From an uncultured Roseburia sp. (GTDB lineage: Bacteria > Bacillota > Clostridia > Lachnospirales > Lachnospiraceae): a stretch of DNA of 8,081 nucleotides. Each line of letters opens with the position of its first letter. The stretch's first letter is position 1. Location: contig CAKRCJ010000091.1 of NCBI GenBank assembly GCA_934307185.1, positions 1-8,081 of the forward strand, read 5' to 3'. The position numbers and the translations under genes are program-made. Of the stretch, positions 1 to 5,844 are shown in pieces. The notes under the pieces were generated by a model. The model had not been told where the DNA came from. It saw only the letters and a program-made list of their open reading frames with translations, and made no database searches.

Positions 1-171
1 AAATTATTTGAGTGGTTCAGTTTCCAGAATTTTAGCATGGTACTTTTTATGGAAGTTCTCATTATTGCAGTCTATGCCGTTGTGAATATCATCTGTTATC
101 TGAGTGACCGTGCAGATGCACAGAGCATGAATGAAAAATTACTGGAAATGAAAAAGAATAAGAAAGAATGA
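1..171 (+). CDS. C-terminal part of a small membrane protein, probably DUF3021 family
   Basis: An open frame enters from the left edge and ends at TGA 169-171, giving 56 residues with no start in the window. It shows a hydrophobic stretch at about residues 12-34 of the visible part, which can form a last transmembrane helix. A polar, lysine-rich tail follows, with NEKLLEMKKNKKE at the very end. DUF3021 membrane proteins usually end in a helix followed by a basic tail containing an INEKL-like motif, so this family fits well. DUF3021 genes typically sit next to a LytTR-type regulator, which would lie outside the window to the left. The identification rests on a short C-terminal piece and remains tentative. 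No other small membrane protein can be excluded. Confidence 0.55.
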   Translation, partial: KLFEWFSFQNFSMVLFMEVLIIAVYAVVNIICYLSDRADAQSMNEKLLEMKKNKKE

Positions 172-210
172 TAAACGGACATTATTTTAAAACGAAAGAT
201 GGTATAGAAA

Positions 211-340
211 ATGAGTAAACACACTGAAAGAGCAAGGGAATTAAGAAGTGAAGTGCCGGTTAGCAGCAACTGTGCAAAGACGGTGAATTGGCTGTAACTT
301 TGGCGGTGGAATGAGATGCGGTGCAACGACCATATCGATG
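211..340 (+). pseudogene. Remnant of a C_GCAxxG_C_C family redox protein, internally deleted
   Basis: From ATG 211 the frame gives MSKHTERARELRSEVPVSSN followed by CAKTV, then stops at TAA 295-297. This matches the usual N-terminus of C_GCAxxG_C_C proteins, in which an RA.ELR segment precedes a YNCAQ-like motif. Immediately after, in another frame (296-328), comes NFGGGMRCGAT, which is the family's second hallmark, the GGGMR.G..CGA segment. In intact members roughly 20 residues separate the two motifs. Here they are fused with a frame change, so an internal deletion is implied. Beyond base 328 the match is lost (TTISMHIGEVRR instead of a CGA-type motif). Intact family members carry conserved cysteines thought to bind metal or act in redox. 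This copy cannot make that protein. The family call rests on two short motifs in the right order. Confidence 0.65.
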
Positions 341-345
341 CATAT

Positions 346-595
346 TGGGGAAGTAAGAAGAATTGGGAAAAAATACCTGATAAATTAAGTGACATGAAAC
401 ATTTTACAGACTGGGAAAACAAAGTTGTATTAGATCATGGCTATGATGAGACGAAGCCGGAATGTGAGAGAAAAAGCTGGAATTACGGAAAACGTGCAAA
501 GGTGGATTCTTTTTTTTGCACAGGTATGGAATCCACTGCATGAGGAGGACAAACTCAGAGAGTATCCGAAAGTTGTGAGTGATCTGGATGTTTAA
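346..595 (+). pseudogene. Remnant of an unrecognised gene, frameshifted at a T8 run
   Basis: One frame reads WGSKKNWEKIPDKLSDMKHF and on through DHGYDETKPE to WNYGKRAKVDS. It then meets a run of eight T at 510-517. Continuing in the original frame gives a stop at 541-543. Shifting frame at the run instead gives FAQVWNPLHEEDKLREYPKV and then VSDLDV with a natural-looking stop at 593-595. The composition on both sides of the run is protein-like (W, D, E, K, Y rich, few rare codons), so this reads as the C-terminal part of a real gene broken by homopolymer slippage or by a sequencing error. I do not recognise the family. The N-terminal part is missing, because the C_GCAxxG_C_C remnant abuts directly upstream. 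An ATG at 316 lies in this frame but inside that other remnant and has no convincing ribosome binding site. Confidence 0.45.
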
Positions 596-603
596 GGAAT
601 ATA

Positions 604-678
604 AATGAAGCACTCATTATTACTCCTGAAAAAGTCATTGTGACAACGTCTGGTGCAGATAATAAAAAAGAATTATAA
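604..678 (+). pseudogene. Orphan C-terminal fragment, family unknown
   Basis: After the end of the preceding remnant, the frame at 604-678 reads NEALIITPEKVIVTTSGADN and then KKEL before TAA. It has no start codon with a ribosome binding site and is preceded by a stop at 580-582 in the same frame. The strand/turn pattern and lysine-rich end look like the tail of a globular protein rather than random AT-rich DNA. The piece is too short to name. It may belong to the same decayed gene as the remnant at 346-595 or to a third one. Confidence 0.25.
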
Positions 679-702
679 GCCACTATTTAATTTCATAGTT
701 AC

Positions 703-731
703 TTCAAAAAAAGGGGAAACTAAGTTATAAT
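703..731 (+). promoter_or_regulatory. Sigma-A type promoter upstream of the regulator scar and Fe-S cassette
   Basis: The -35 box TTCAAA (703-708) and a consensus -10 box TATAAT (726-731) are separated by 17 bases. The expected transcription start, near 738, falls inside the left arm of the inverted repeat at 727-774. No other good promoter is seen before the ATPase gene at 1072, so this is the likely promoter for the HxlR scar and the two Fe-S assembly genes. The -10 match is perfect and the -35 is four of six. Confidence 0.6.
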
Positions 732-774
732 AAGCACAGATTTTATGTGGGAACGCAGAGTCTGTGCTTATTAT
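727..774. repeat. Perfect 14-bp inverted repeat (hairpin or operator)
   Basis: The arms ATAATAAGCACAGA (727-740) and TCTGTGCTTATTAT (761-774) are exact reverse complements separated by 20 bases. The left arm overlaps the -10 box of the promoter at 703-731 and the predicted start site. It could be an operator for a dimeric regulator, perhaps the now-deleted HxlR protein, with half-site centres 34 bp apart. It could also form a hairpin at the 5' end of the transcript. A terminator for upstream DNA is possible, but no clean T-tract follows beyond the arm itself. Confidence 0.7.
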
Positions 775-800
775 TTATGGAGTCAGAGGAGAATAAACAG

Positions 801-884
801 ATGTTATATTTATATACCGAGGAGAAAATATTTACAAAAGATAAGGAAAAGGTGTTTGCAATTATATGTACAAGAAAAAATTAG
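801..884 (+). CDS. Possible 27-residue leader-type small ORF
   Basis: ATG 801 is preceded by AGAGGAG (785-791) at a 9-base spacing, a strong ribosome binding site, and runs to TAG 882-884. The product begins MLYLYTEEKIFTKDKEKVFA and is charged, with no recognised domain. It overlaps the start of the HxlR scar (ATG 866) by 19 bases. It may be a translated leader, a piece of a decayed gene, or simply what is left of the original translation start region. Only the ribosome binding site argues for it. Confidence 0.25.
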   Translation: MLYLYTEEKIFTKDKEKVFAIICTRKN

Positions 885-1010
885 AAGAAGATATCCGTTG
901 TCCCAATCTTACAGAGCATCTGCCGGTGGTCGGGTATTTTTTACAGAGGGGATACAGAGAACACGATGACACAGTGCCCAAAGTGTGATCATGCAGGAAG
1001 AAAAAATTGA
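866..1010 (+). pseudogene. Scar of an HxlR-family transcriptional regulator, middle deleted
   Basis: ATG 866 opens a frame giving MYKKKLEEDIRCP, a typical HxlR N-terminus in which the Cys-Pro precedes the winged helix-turn-helix. The normal next segment (the FGGKW-type motif and the whole DNA-binding domain) is absent. In a different frame from about 911, the sequence reads PILQSICRWSGIFYRGDTEN and then TMTQCPKCDHAGRKN before TGA 1008-1010. That is a characteristic HxlR C-terminal tail. HxlR proteins are about 100-120 residues, while only about 48 codons' worth remains, so roughly 60-70 residues have been removed. No functional regulator can be made. The scar sits just upstream of the Fe-S cassette and downstream of an intact promoter with an inverted repeat, so the original gene probably controlled this operon. 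Confidence 0.72.
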
Positions 1011-1071
1011 CGGATTGTCGGTTTGTATTCATTCCGGCAAAGTAGAAAATATATTTTATGAGGTGAAAAAA

Positions 1072-1806
1072 GTGCTTAAAGTAGAAAATTTGACATTATA
1101 TGTGAATGATAATGGAGAGGGGAAATGTCTCTTAAATGATATTTCTTTTCAGGTGGAAGATGGAGAAATGTTTGTAATTACCGGACCAAACGGAGGGGGA
1201 AAATCAACGCTTGCGAAGGCTCTGATGGGAATTGAAAAAACGGAGAGAGGCAGGATTTTCTTAAATAATACGGATATTACAGATTTTGATATCAATCACC
1301 GCGCAAATGCAGGGATTGGCTATGCATTCCAGCAGCCGCCACGTTTTAAGGGAATGACAGTGGAGAGGCTGCTATCTCTTGCAGCGGGAAAGAAACTTCC
1401 GGCAAAAGAGTGCAGCAGGCTGCTTACAGATGTGGGATTATGCGCGAAAGAATATATGGATCGTCAGATTGATGGGACGCTTTCCGGTGGTGAGATGAAG
1501 AGAGTTGAAATCGCATCTGTCCTTGCAAAGGAACATTCCCTGTGTATTTTTGATGAACCGGAGGCAGGAATTGACCTGTGGAGTTTTTCTATGCTGATTC
1601 AAAAATTTGAAGAAATGCATAAGGAGAAAAAACAGAGCCTGATAGTAATCTCCCATCAGGAACGCATTATCAATATGGCAGACAGAATTATGATTATAGA
1701 TGGAGGAGCTATCAGAAAAATAGGATGCAAAAACGAAGTACTTCCATATTTGGATAATATACAACAGTGCCATAGATGTGCAGAAAAAATGGAAGGAGAA
1801 ATATAA
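1072..1806 (+). CDS. sufC: SufC/SmsC-like Fe-S assembly ABC ATPase
   Basis: This is a soluble ABC-type ATPase of 244 residues, the normal SufC length, expected to power Fe-S cluster assembly on its SufB-type partner in the cytosol. Walker A GPNGGGKST is at about residues 38-46, the Q-loop in YAFQQPP near 84-90, the signature LSGGEMKR at 137-144, Walker B LCIFDEPEAGID at 157-168, and the switch histidine in SHQER at 195. No membrane segment is present. I chose GTG 1072 because it gives the family N-terminus LKVENLTLYV and has GAGGTG six bases upstream. The same frame is open further upstream to an ATG at 985, but that would add 29 residues lying over the HxlR scar. The C-terminus carries a CHRC pair (233-236), which may bind metal. 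The next gene begins one base after this stop, so the two are translationally linked. Confidence 0.9.
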   Translation: MLKVENLTLYVNDNGEGKCLLNDISFQVEDGEMFVITGPNGGGKSTLAKALMGIEKTERGRIFLNNTDITDFDINHRANAGIGYAFQQPPRFKGMTVERLLSLAAGKKLPAKECSRLLTDVGLCAKEYMDRQIDGTLSGGEMKRVEIASVLAKEHSLCIFDEPEAGIDLWSFSMLIQKFEEMHKEKKQSLIVISHQERIINMADRIMIIDGGAIRKIGCKNEVLPYLDNIQQCHRCAEKMEGEI

Positions 1807-1807
1807 A

Positions 1808-2731
1808 ATGAAGCTGAATCGGGTTACGGAAGAAGTATTGGATGTTATTAATGACAATAAATTCAGTCAGACAGGAGCTTATAATCTTCGTGAGAATGGA
1901 ACATCTATCTGTCATGGGGACAGTGAGCATATTAAGATTAAAAAGAAAACAGATAAACCGGGAATTGATATTTACATTGATGGAAAGACCAGAGGAGAGG
2001 AGGTTTATATTCCGGTAGTTGTCAGCGTGTCGGGGATGACAGATCTTGTGTACAATGATTTTTATATAGAGGATGGTGCCAATGTCCGGATTGTTGCCGG
2101 ATGTGGGATTCATAACAGTGGCTGCAATGAAAGCCGTCATGATGGAATCCACACATTTCATGTCGGAAAAAATGCAAATGTCAGTTATGAAGAAAAACAC
2201 TATGGTGAGGGAAATGGTACCGGGGGAAAAGTTTTAAATCCGGTGACAAATATTTATGTAGGTGAGAATTCTGTATTTACTTTAGACACTGCACAAATTA
2301 AAGGGGTAGACTCTACGGTGCGTGAGACGAATGTGGAACTTTCAAAGAATGCAAGGCTATATGTGACGGAACGTCTGATGACCGAGGGAGAACAGAAGGC
2401 AGAATCGAATATAGAAGTACAGTTAAATGGTGAAGACAGCTCAGCACAGATTATTTCAAGATCTGTTGGAAAGGGATATTCCGAACAGACTTTTCATCCG
2501 AGAGCAGTAGGAAATACCAAGTGCCATGCCCATATCCAGTGTGATTCTATTATTATGGATAAGGCACAGGTTGGTTCTATCCCGGAAATCCGGGCAAATA
2601 ACCTGAATGCTGCAATCATTCATGAGGCGGCAATTGGGAGAATCAATGATGAACAGCTTATCAAGTTAAGAACACTCGGACTTACAGAGGAAGAAGCTGA
2701 AAATGTGATTATTCAGAACTTTTTGGCTTAA
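1808..2731 (+). CDS. sufB: SufB/SmsB-like Fe-S cluster scaffold protein (short form)
   Basis: This 307-residue SufB/SufD-family protein is the expected scaffold partner of the ATPase immediately upstream. The family's beta-helix core is visible as repeated short strands from about residue 90 to 245. Near the end, IQCDSIIM (Cys245) aligns with the Cys405 region of E. coli SufB, and IIHEAAIGRI (His272, Glu273) with its conserved His-Glu pair, so the residues linked to cluster assembly are kept. E. coli SufB is about 495 residues. This protein lacks the long N-terminal region and ends soon after the helical tail, as in archaeal and clostridial two-gene systems. ATG 1808 has AAGGAG (1793-1798) nine bases upstream and starts one base after the previous stop. 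Additional Cys99 and Cys106 in GCGIHNSGC could be extra ligands. No SufD, SufS or SufU is encoded nearby. Confidence 0.88.
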   Translation: MKLNRVTEEVLDVINDNKFSQTGAYNLRENGTSICHGDSEHIKIKKKTDKPGIDIYIDGKTRGEEVYIPVVVSVSGMTDLVYNDFYIEDGANVRIVAGCGIHNSGCNESRHDGIHTFHVGKNANVSYEEKHYGEGNGTGGKVLNPVTNIYVGENSVFTLDTAQIKGVDSTVRETNVELSKNARLYVTERLMTEGEQKAESNIEVQLNGEDSSAQIISRSVGKGYSEQTFHPRAVGNTKCHAHIQCDSIIMDKAQVGSIPEIRANNLNAAIIHEAAIGRINDEQLIKLRTLGLTEEEAENVIIQNFLA

Positions 2732-2778
2732 GTGACTATAAATGAGAAAAATATCATACTCATAAATTTCATAGTAAA

Positions 2779-2807
2779 TTGAAAAAGAGACACATTTAAG
2801 ATACAAT
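2779..2807 (+). promoter_or_regulatory. Near-consensus sigma-A promoter for the DUF134-NifX gene
   Basis: TTGAAA (2779-2784) and TACAAT (2802-2807) are spaced by exactly 17 bases, giving five of six matches in each box. The expected start, near 2814, leaves a short leader of about 30 bases before ATG 2843. This suggests the gene is transcribed separately from the Fe-S cassette that ends at 2731. Confidence 0.65.
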
Positions 2808-2842
2808 AATTATCGACATATGACGGAAATGAAGGAATAGAC

Positions 2843-3628
2843 ATGGCACGACCGACAAAAACAAGAAAAATCTGTATGGAGCCAGCGTATGATAACTTTG
2901 GACCTGACGGGATACGGATTGGGGAAAAAATAGTCATGACAATGGATGAATATGAGGTAATCCGGCTCGTTGATTTGGAAAAATTAACGCATGAGCAGTG
3001 TGCAAAGCAGATGGAGATTGCACGCACGACCGTGACAGAAATCTATGAATCAGCCAGATTTAAAATGGCAGACAGCCTCGTAAACGGCAAAATGCTTGAA
3101 ATTTCAGGTGGAAATTACCGGCTGTGTGATGGAAGTATCCATACCTGCTGTAACAAAAGATGCAAGAGAGCTTCAAAATCCGTTCAGACAATATGTGTAG
3201 AAAGAAAGGAAGTAAATCAAATGAGAATAGCAGTTACTTATGAAAATGGAGAGATTTTTCAGCATTTTGGACATACAGAACAGTTTAAGCTGTATGATGT
3301 GGAAAATAATGTGGTAGAAAAAACGCAGGTTGTTGATACAAATGGACAGGGACACGGCGCATTGGCAGGCTTTCTGACAGGTGCAGGTGTGGATGTAATA
3401 ATCTGCGGTGGAATTGGTGGCGGTGCACAGAGTGCACTTGCACAAGCAGGCATCCAGCTGTATGGTGGTGTATCTGGTGAAGCAGATGAAGCGGTTGCAG
3501 CATATCTTTCCGGTAAACTGGATTATAATCCAGATGTAAAATGTTCTCATCATGAACATGAACATGGACATTCCTGCGGGGAGCATTCCTGTGGTGAAGA
3601 TAAGCATGGATGTACAGGAAATAAGTAA
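2843..3628 (+). CDS. DUF134 helix-turn-helix protein fused to a NifX/NifB-like cofactor domain, His/Cys-rich tail
   Basis: This is a 261-residue two-domain protein. Residues 1-110 match DUF134: MARPTKTRKICMEP at the start, then a sigma-70 region 4-like helix-turn-helix at about 33-85 and a cysteine cluster CDGSIHTCCNKRC (95-107). Residues 127-226 are a dinitrogenase iron-molybdenum cofactor domain (NifX/NafY/NifB C-terminal type), with MRIAVTYENGEIFQHFGH and the glycine-rich ICGGIGGGAQ (187-196). Residues 234-257 are rich in His and Cys (SHHEHEHGHSCGEHSCGED), a likely metal-binding tail. No nitrogenase genes are present, so a role in metal or Fe-S sensing and handling is more likely than nitrogen fixation. 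ATG 2843 has AAGGAA five bases upstream. Met127 is an internal in-frame start with its own ribosome binding site. DUF134-NifX fusions are known in Clostridia, but their function is not established. Confidence 0.85.
   Translation: MARPTKTRKICMEPAYDNFGPDGIRIGEKIVMTMDEYEVIRLVDLEKLTHEQCAKQMEIARTTVTEIYESARFKMADSLVNGKMLEISGGNYRLCDGSIHTCCNKRCKRASKSVQTICVERKEVNQMRIAVTYENGEIFQHFGHTEQFKLYDVENNVVEKTQVVDTNGQGHGALAGFLTGAGVDVIICGGIGGGAQSALAQAGIQLYGGVSGEADEAVAAYLSGKLDYNPDVKCSHHEHEHGHSCGEHSCGEDKHGCTGNK
3205..3212 (+). promoter_or_regulatory. Internal ribosome binding site before ATG 3221
   Basis: AAAGGAAG (3205-3212) lies eight bases before the in-frame ATG 3221, exactly at the start of the NifX-like domain. 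It looks like a genuine site of translation initiation that would yield a free 135-residue NifX-like protein (3221-3628) in addition to the fusion. It may instead be the fossil of two formerly separate genes. Confidence 0.45.
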
Positions 3629-3671
3629 ATAATTTATTACAATAAGGAATAACTGTTTGAAAAAAATGTTA

Positions 3672-3701
3672 TTAGACGAAGAAAAATGACAGGTATATAA
3701 T
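3672..3701 (+). promoter_or_regulatory. Probable sigma-A promoter for the hydrolase gene cluster
   Basis: A perfect -10 box TATAAT (3696-3701) lies 18 bases after a weak -35 candidate, TTAGAC (3672-3677). The expected start, near 3708, gives a leader of about 55 bases to ATG 3764. The -10 is convincing and the -35 is not, so an activator may be needed. Confidence 0.5.
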
Positions 3702-3763
3702 AAAGCTTATGGCTATCTGGATAAAAATAGGCCGGATAATTTTGAAAGAAAGAGGAAAAACAA

Positions 3764-4552
3764 ATGAATAAAGTAGGCGTAAGCAAAGAGGAAAAACAGT
3801 TATCATATTACAAATTTTTTGAGCGTGAGCTTGCAGAAGTACCGCAGGAGAAGCTTGATATTTTAAATGCAGGAGCATCCAAAGTTCCGGCAGTTCCATT
3901 TGAAAAAAGAAATCTGTATCTTTCCGGAGAGGACAGCGATTACTGCCAGATTGGCTATGGTGTTATGGAAGACGGAACTGCATTTGTGTGTAACACAACC
4001 TATATGCCGGGAGTAACCTCGGAAATGCTTGACTGGTGGTTCCCATGGCACAGTGTAGGCTCTGACTTAAGATATAAAATCTGGGATCCGGAGGACCACT
4101 ATTTTGCAAGGGCTGACCGCGCAGATTATGTATGTGACCCAAAAGTTCCGATGAACCAGAAAACTTGGGGAGTCAGCCATTATATTTTGGAAAATGCCGG
4201 AATGGGACCAGACTTTTTGAAATTAAATTTCAAAAGACCGGCAGACTTCGGATTTAATGAAGCACTGATTGGAACAGAAAAATGTACTTCGTTAGTATGT
4301 GCGATTGGAGAAGGAAACTGTGCGGCTGCAATGACACACAAATGGTATCCGTATGAGGACGGAATGGTATTCTGCTCCCGCTTCTGGATTGGAATGGGAG
4401 TTGTCGACGGAAAAATCGTAAAAACTCTGCCAGAAGGAGTCCGCATACCGGAGGTTGTTTCGCAAGGTTTATTTGGTCATAATATTAAGGAATTTACAAA
4501 TCTTGCAGTAATTCTGCCGGAATTATATGAGGAAAACAAAGGAGAACTTTAA
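3764..4552 (+). CDS. PhlG / phloretin-hydrolase family zinc-dependent C-C bond hydrolase
   Basis: This 262-residue cytosolic protein belongs to the DAPG hydrolase (PhlG) family. The family cleaves a carbon-carbon bond between an acyl group and a phloroglucinol-type ring. Known members are PhlG of Pseudomonas (2,4-diacetylphloroglucinol) and Phy of Eubacterium ramulus (phloretin to phloroglucinol plus 3-(4-hydroxyphenyl)propionate). SYYKFFERELAEV (14-26) is a typical N-terminus. Candidate zinc ligands are His112 (in DPEDHY), Glu143 (in ILENAG), and His239 and Glu243 (in GHNIKEF). The 31-residue gap from His112 to Glu143 and the HxxxE pair match the spacing of the PhlG ligands I recall (His129, Glu160, His270, Glu274). 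No signal peptide or membrane helix is seen. ATG 3764 has AGAGGA seven bases upstream. The next gene starts 20 bases after the stop. The substrate cannot be told from sequence alone. Confidence 0.82.
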   Translation: MNKVGVSKEEKQLSYYKFFERELAEVPQEKLDILNAGASKVPAVPFEKRNLYLSGEDSDYCQIGYGVMEDGTAFVCNTTYMPGVTSEMLDWWFPWHSVGSDLRYKIWDPEDHYFARADRADYVCDPKVPMNQKTWGVSHYILENAGMGPDFLKLNFKRPADFGFNEALIGTEKCTSLVCAIGEGNCAAAMTHKWYPYEDGMVFCSRFWIGMGVVDGKIVKTLPEGVRIPEVVSQGLFGHNIKEFTNLAVILPELYEENKGEL

Positions 4553-4572
4553 AAATAAAGGAAATAAGAAAA

Positions 4573-5844
4573 ATGAATAAGCTAAAACGTTATCTTTTAT
4601 TTTTGGTTGGACTATTTGTCAACGCATTAGGAGTCAGTCTTGTGACGAAAGCAAGCCTTGGAACATCACCGATTTCTTCCATTCCGTATGTACTCAGCCT
4701 GAATTTTCCGTTTACACTTGGAAATTTCACGATATTTTTCAGCATCCTGCTTATTTTATTACAGATTTTAATTTTGCGGAAAAACTTTAAAATCGAAAAT
4801 ATTTTGCAGATACCGGTATCTATCGCATTCGGATATTTTATTGATTTTACAATGTATCTGTTTTTCTGGGTAAATCCGCAGAATTATCTGGTAAAAATCA
4901 TTGCATTGCTGGCAGGCTGTCTGGTACTTGGCTTTGGTGTTTATTTAGAGGTGCTTGCTGACGTAGTCATGCTTCCGGGTGAGTCTTTTGTCCGTGCAAT
5001 TGTACAGACCTGGAACACAAACTTTGGAACAACAAAAATTATTTTTGACACTTCCATGGCAGTCATTGCGGCAGCGTTATCCTTCATTTTTTCCGGGAAA
5101 TTAAACGGTGTCCGTGAGGGTACCATTATTGCGGCATTGTTAGTCGGTTTTATCGCAAGACTGCTCGGTAAGAAGTTAGAGTTTGTGAAAACGTTTTTAT
5201 TCCCGGAGCAATACAAAGAGAATACAGAGCCGGAGAACGAGACAGAAAATACATACCAGAAAAATATCATTGTCATTGGCAGACAGTATGGAAGCGGCGG
5301 GCATGACATTGGAAAAAAGTTAGCCCAAAAGCTTGAATTTGAGTTTTATGACCAGGAGATTATTAAAATGGCTGCCGGAACGACAGGCCTGACATCTGAC
5401 TTTATCAGTAAAAACGAAGAGTCTATGACCAACAGCTTTTTATACGATTTGGTAAATCAGGTTTACAACTACAGCAAATCAGAGCAGGAGGCTCCAAAAG
5501 ACAAGATTTTTGAAGCCGAGTCAAAGGTAATAAAAGAACTCGCGGAAAAAGGAAACTGCGTCATTGTCGGAAGATGCTCCGATTACATTTTAAAAGACCA
5601 CGCAAATGTGTTGAAAGTATTTTTCTCTGCTCCGATGGTGAGCCGGGAAAAACGTGTGATGAAGCGGTTAAATATTTCACAAAAGGAAGCCGGGTATAAA
5701 ATCCGCAAGGAAGATAAGCTCCGCTCCGACAATTACCATTATTATACCGGTAGAATGTGGGGCGCAGCCGCAAACTTTGACCTTACATTAAATACGGATT
5801 TGGGTGAAGATTATATCGAGGAGTGTATCCGGAGGGCGTTGTAA
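4573..5844 (+). CDS. Membrane DUF6198/YczE-like protein fused to a cytidylate-kinase-like domain
   Basis: This is a 423-residue fusion. Residues 1-205 form an integral membrane domain of the YczE/YitT/DUF6198 type, with about five hydrophobic helices (near 6-25, 50-68, 78-99, 105-127, 158-174 and 183-199) and the motif TKASLGTSPISSIPYVLS (25-42). A hydrophilic linker rich in Glu and Asn (211-229) joins it to a cytosolic cytidylate-kinase-like domain (PF13189 type). That domain has a P-loop region GRQYGSGGHDIGKKLA (236-251), an NCVIVGRCSDYIL segment (328-340), and SREKRVMKRLNISQKEA (357-373) followed by NYHYYTGRMWG (387-397). The kinase-like half probably phosphorylates a small molecule or nucleotide, but no substrate is known for this family. 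AAAGGAA (4557-4563) lies nine bases before ATG 4573. It stands between a hydrolase and a flavoenzyme gene and may supply transport or sensing for that pathway, which is inference only. Confidence 0.85.
   Translation: MNKLKRYLLFLVGLFVNALGVSLVTKASLGTSPISSIPYVLSLNFPFTLGNFTIFFSILLILLQILILRKNFKIENILQIPVSIAFGYFIDFTMYLFFWVNPQNYLVKIIALLAGCLVLGFGVYLEVLADVVMLPGESFVRAIVQTWNTNFGTTKIIFDTSMAVIAAALSFIFSGKLNGVREGTIIAALLVGFIARLLGKKLEFVKTFLFPEQYKENTEPENETENTYQKNIIVIGRQYGSGGHDIGKKLAQKLEFEFYDQEIIKMAAGTTGLTSDFISKNEESMTNSFLYDLVNQVYNYSKSEQEAPKDKIFEAESKVIKELAEKGNCVIVGRCSDYILKDHANVLKVFFSAPMVSREKRVMKRLNISQKEAGYKIRKEDKLRSDNYHYYTGRMWGAAANFDLTLNTDLGEDYIEECIRRAL

Noticed and set aside
745..969. 74-residue frame between the inverted repeat and the regulator scar
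   Set aside because: It has an arginine/tyrosine-rich shadow composition, no ribosome binding site, and overlaps the HxlR scar, which explains the DNA better in other frames.
1007..1051. Possible extra promoter just before the SufC-like gene (TTGACG at 1007 or TTGTAT at 1023)
   Set aside because: No acceptable -10 box lies at the right distance from TTGACG. The pair TTGTAT/GAAAAT is too weak to call in AT-rich DNA.
985..1071. Longer N-terminus for the SufC-like ATPase starting at ATG 985
   Set aside because: The extra 29 residues overlap the HxlR scar, match nothing in the SufC family, and lack a ribosome binding site. GTG 1072 has both a good site and the family N-terminus.
1778..1807. Earlier start for the SufB-like gene at ATG 1778
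   Set aside because: It would overlap the ATPase gene and add a lysine-rich segment of no family similarity. ATG 1808 has AAGGAG at correct spacing and sits one base after the upstream stop.
3173..3607. Several reverse-strand open frames opposite the DUF134-NifX gene, up to 144 codons
   Set aside because: They are Cys/His/Pro-rich antisense shadows of the metal-binding coding sequence with no ribosome binding sites and no domain resemblance.
2843..3628. Nitrogen fixation role for the NifX/NifB-like domain
   Set aside because: No nitrogenase structural or assembly genes are present. The domain is widespread in anaerobes without nitrogenase, and the fusion to DUF134 argues for another role.
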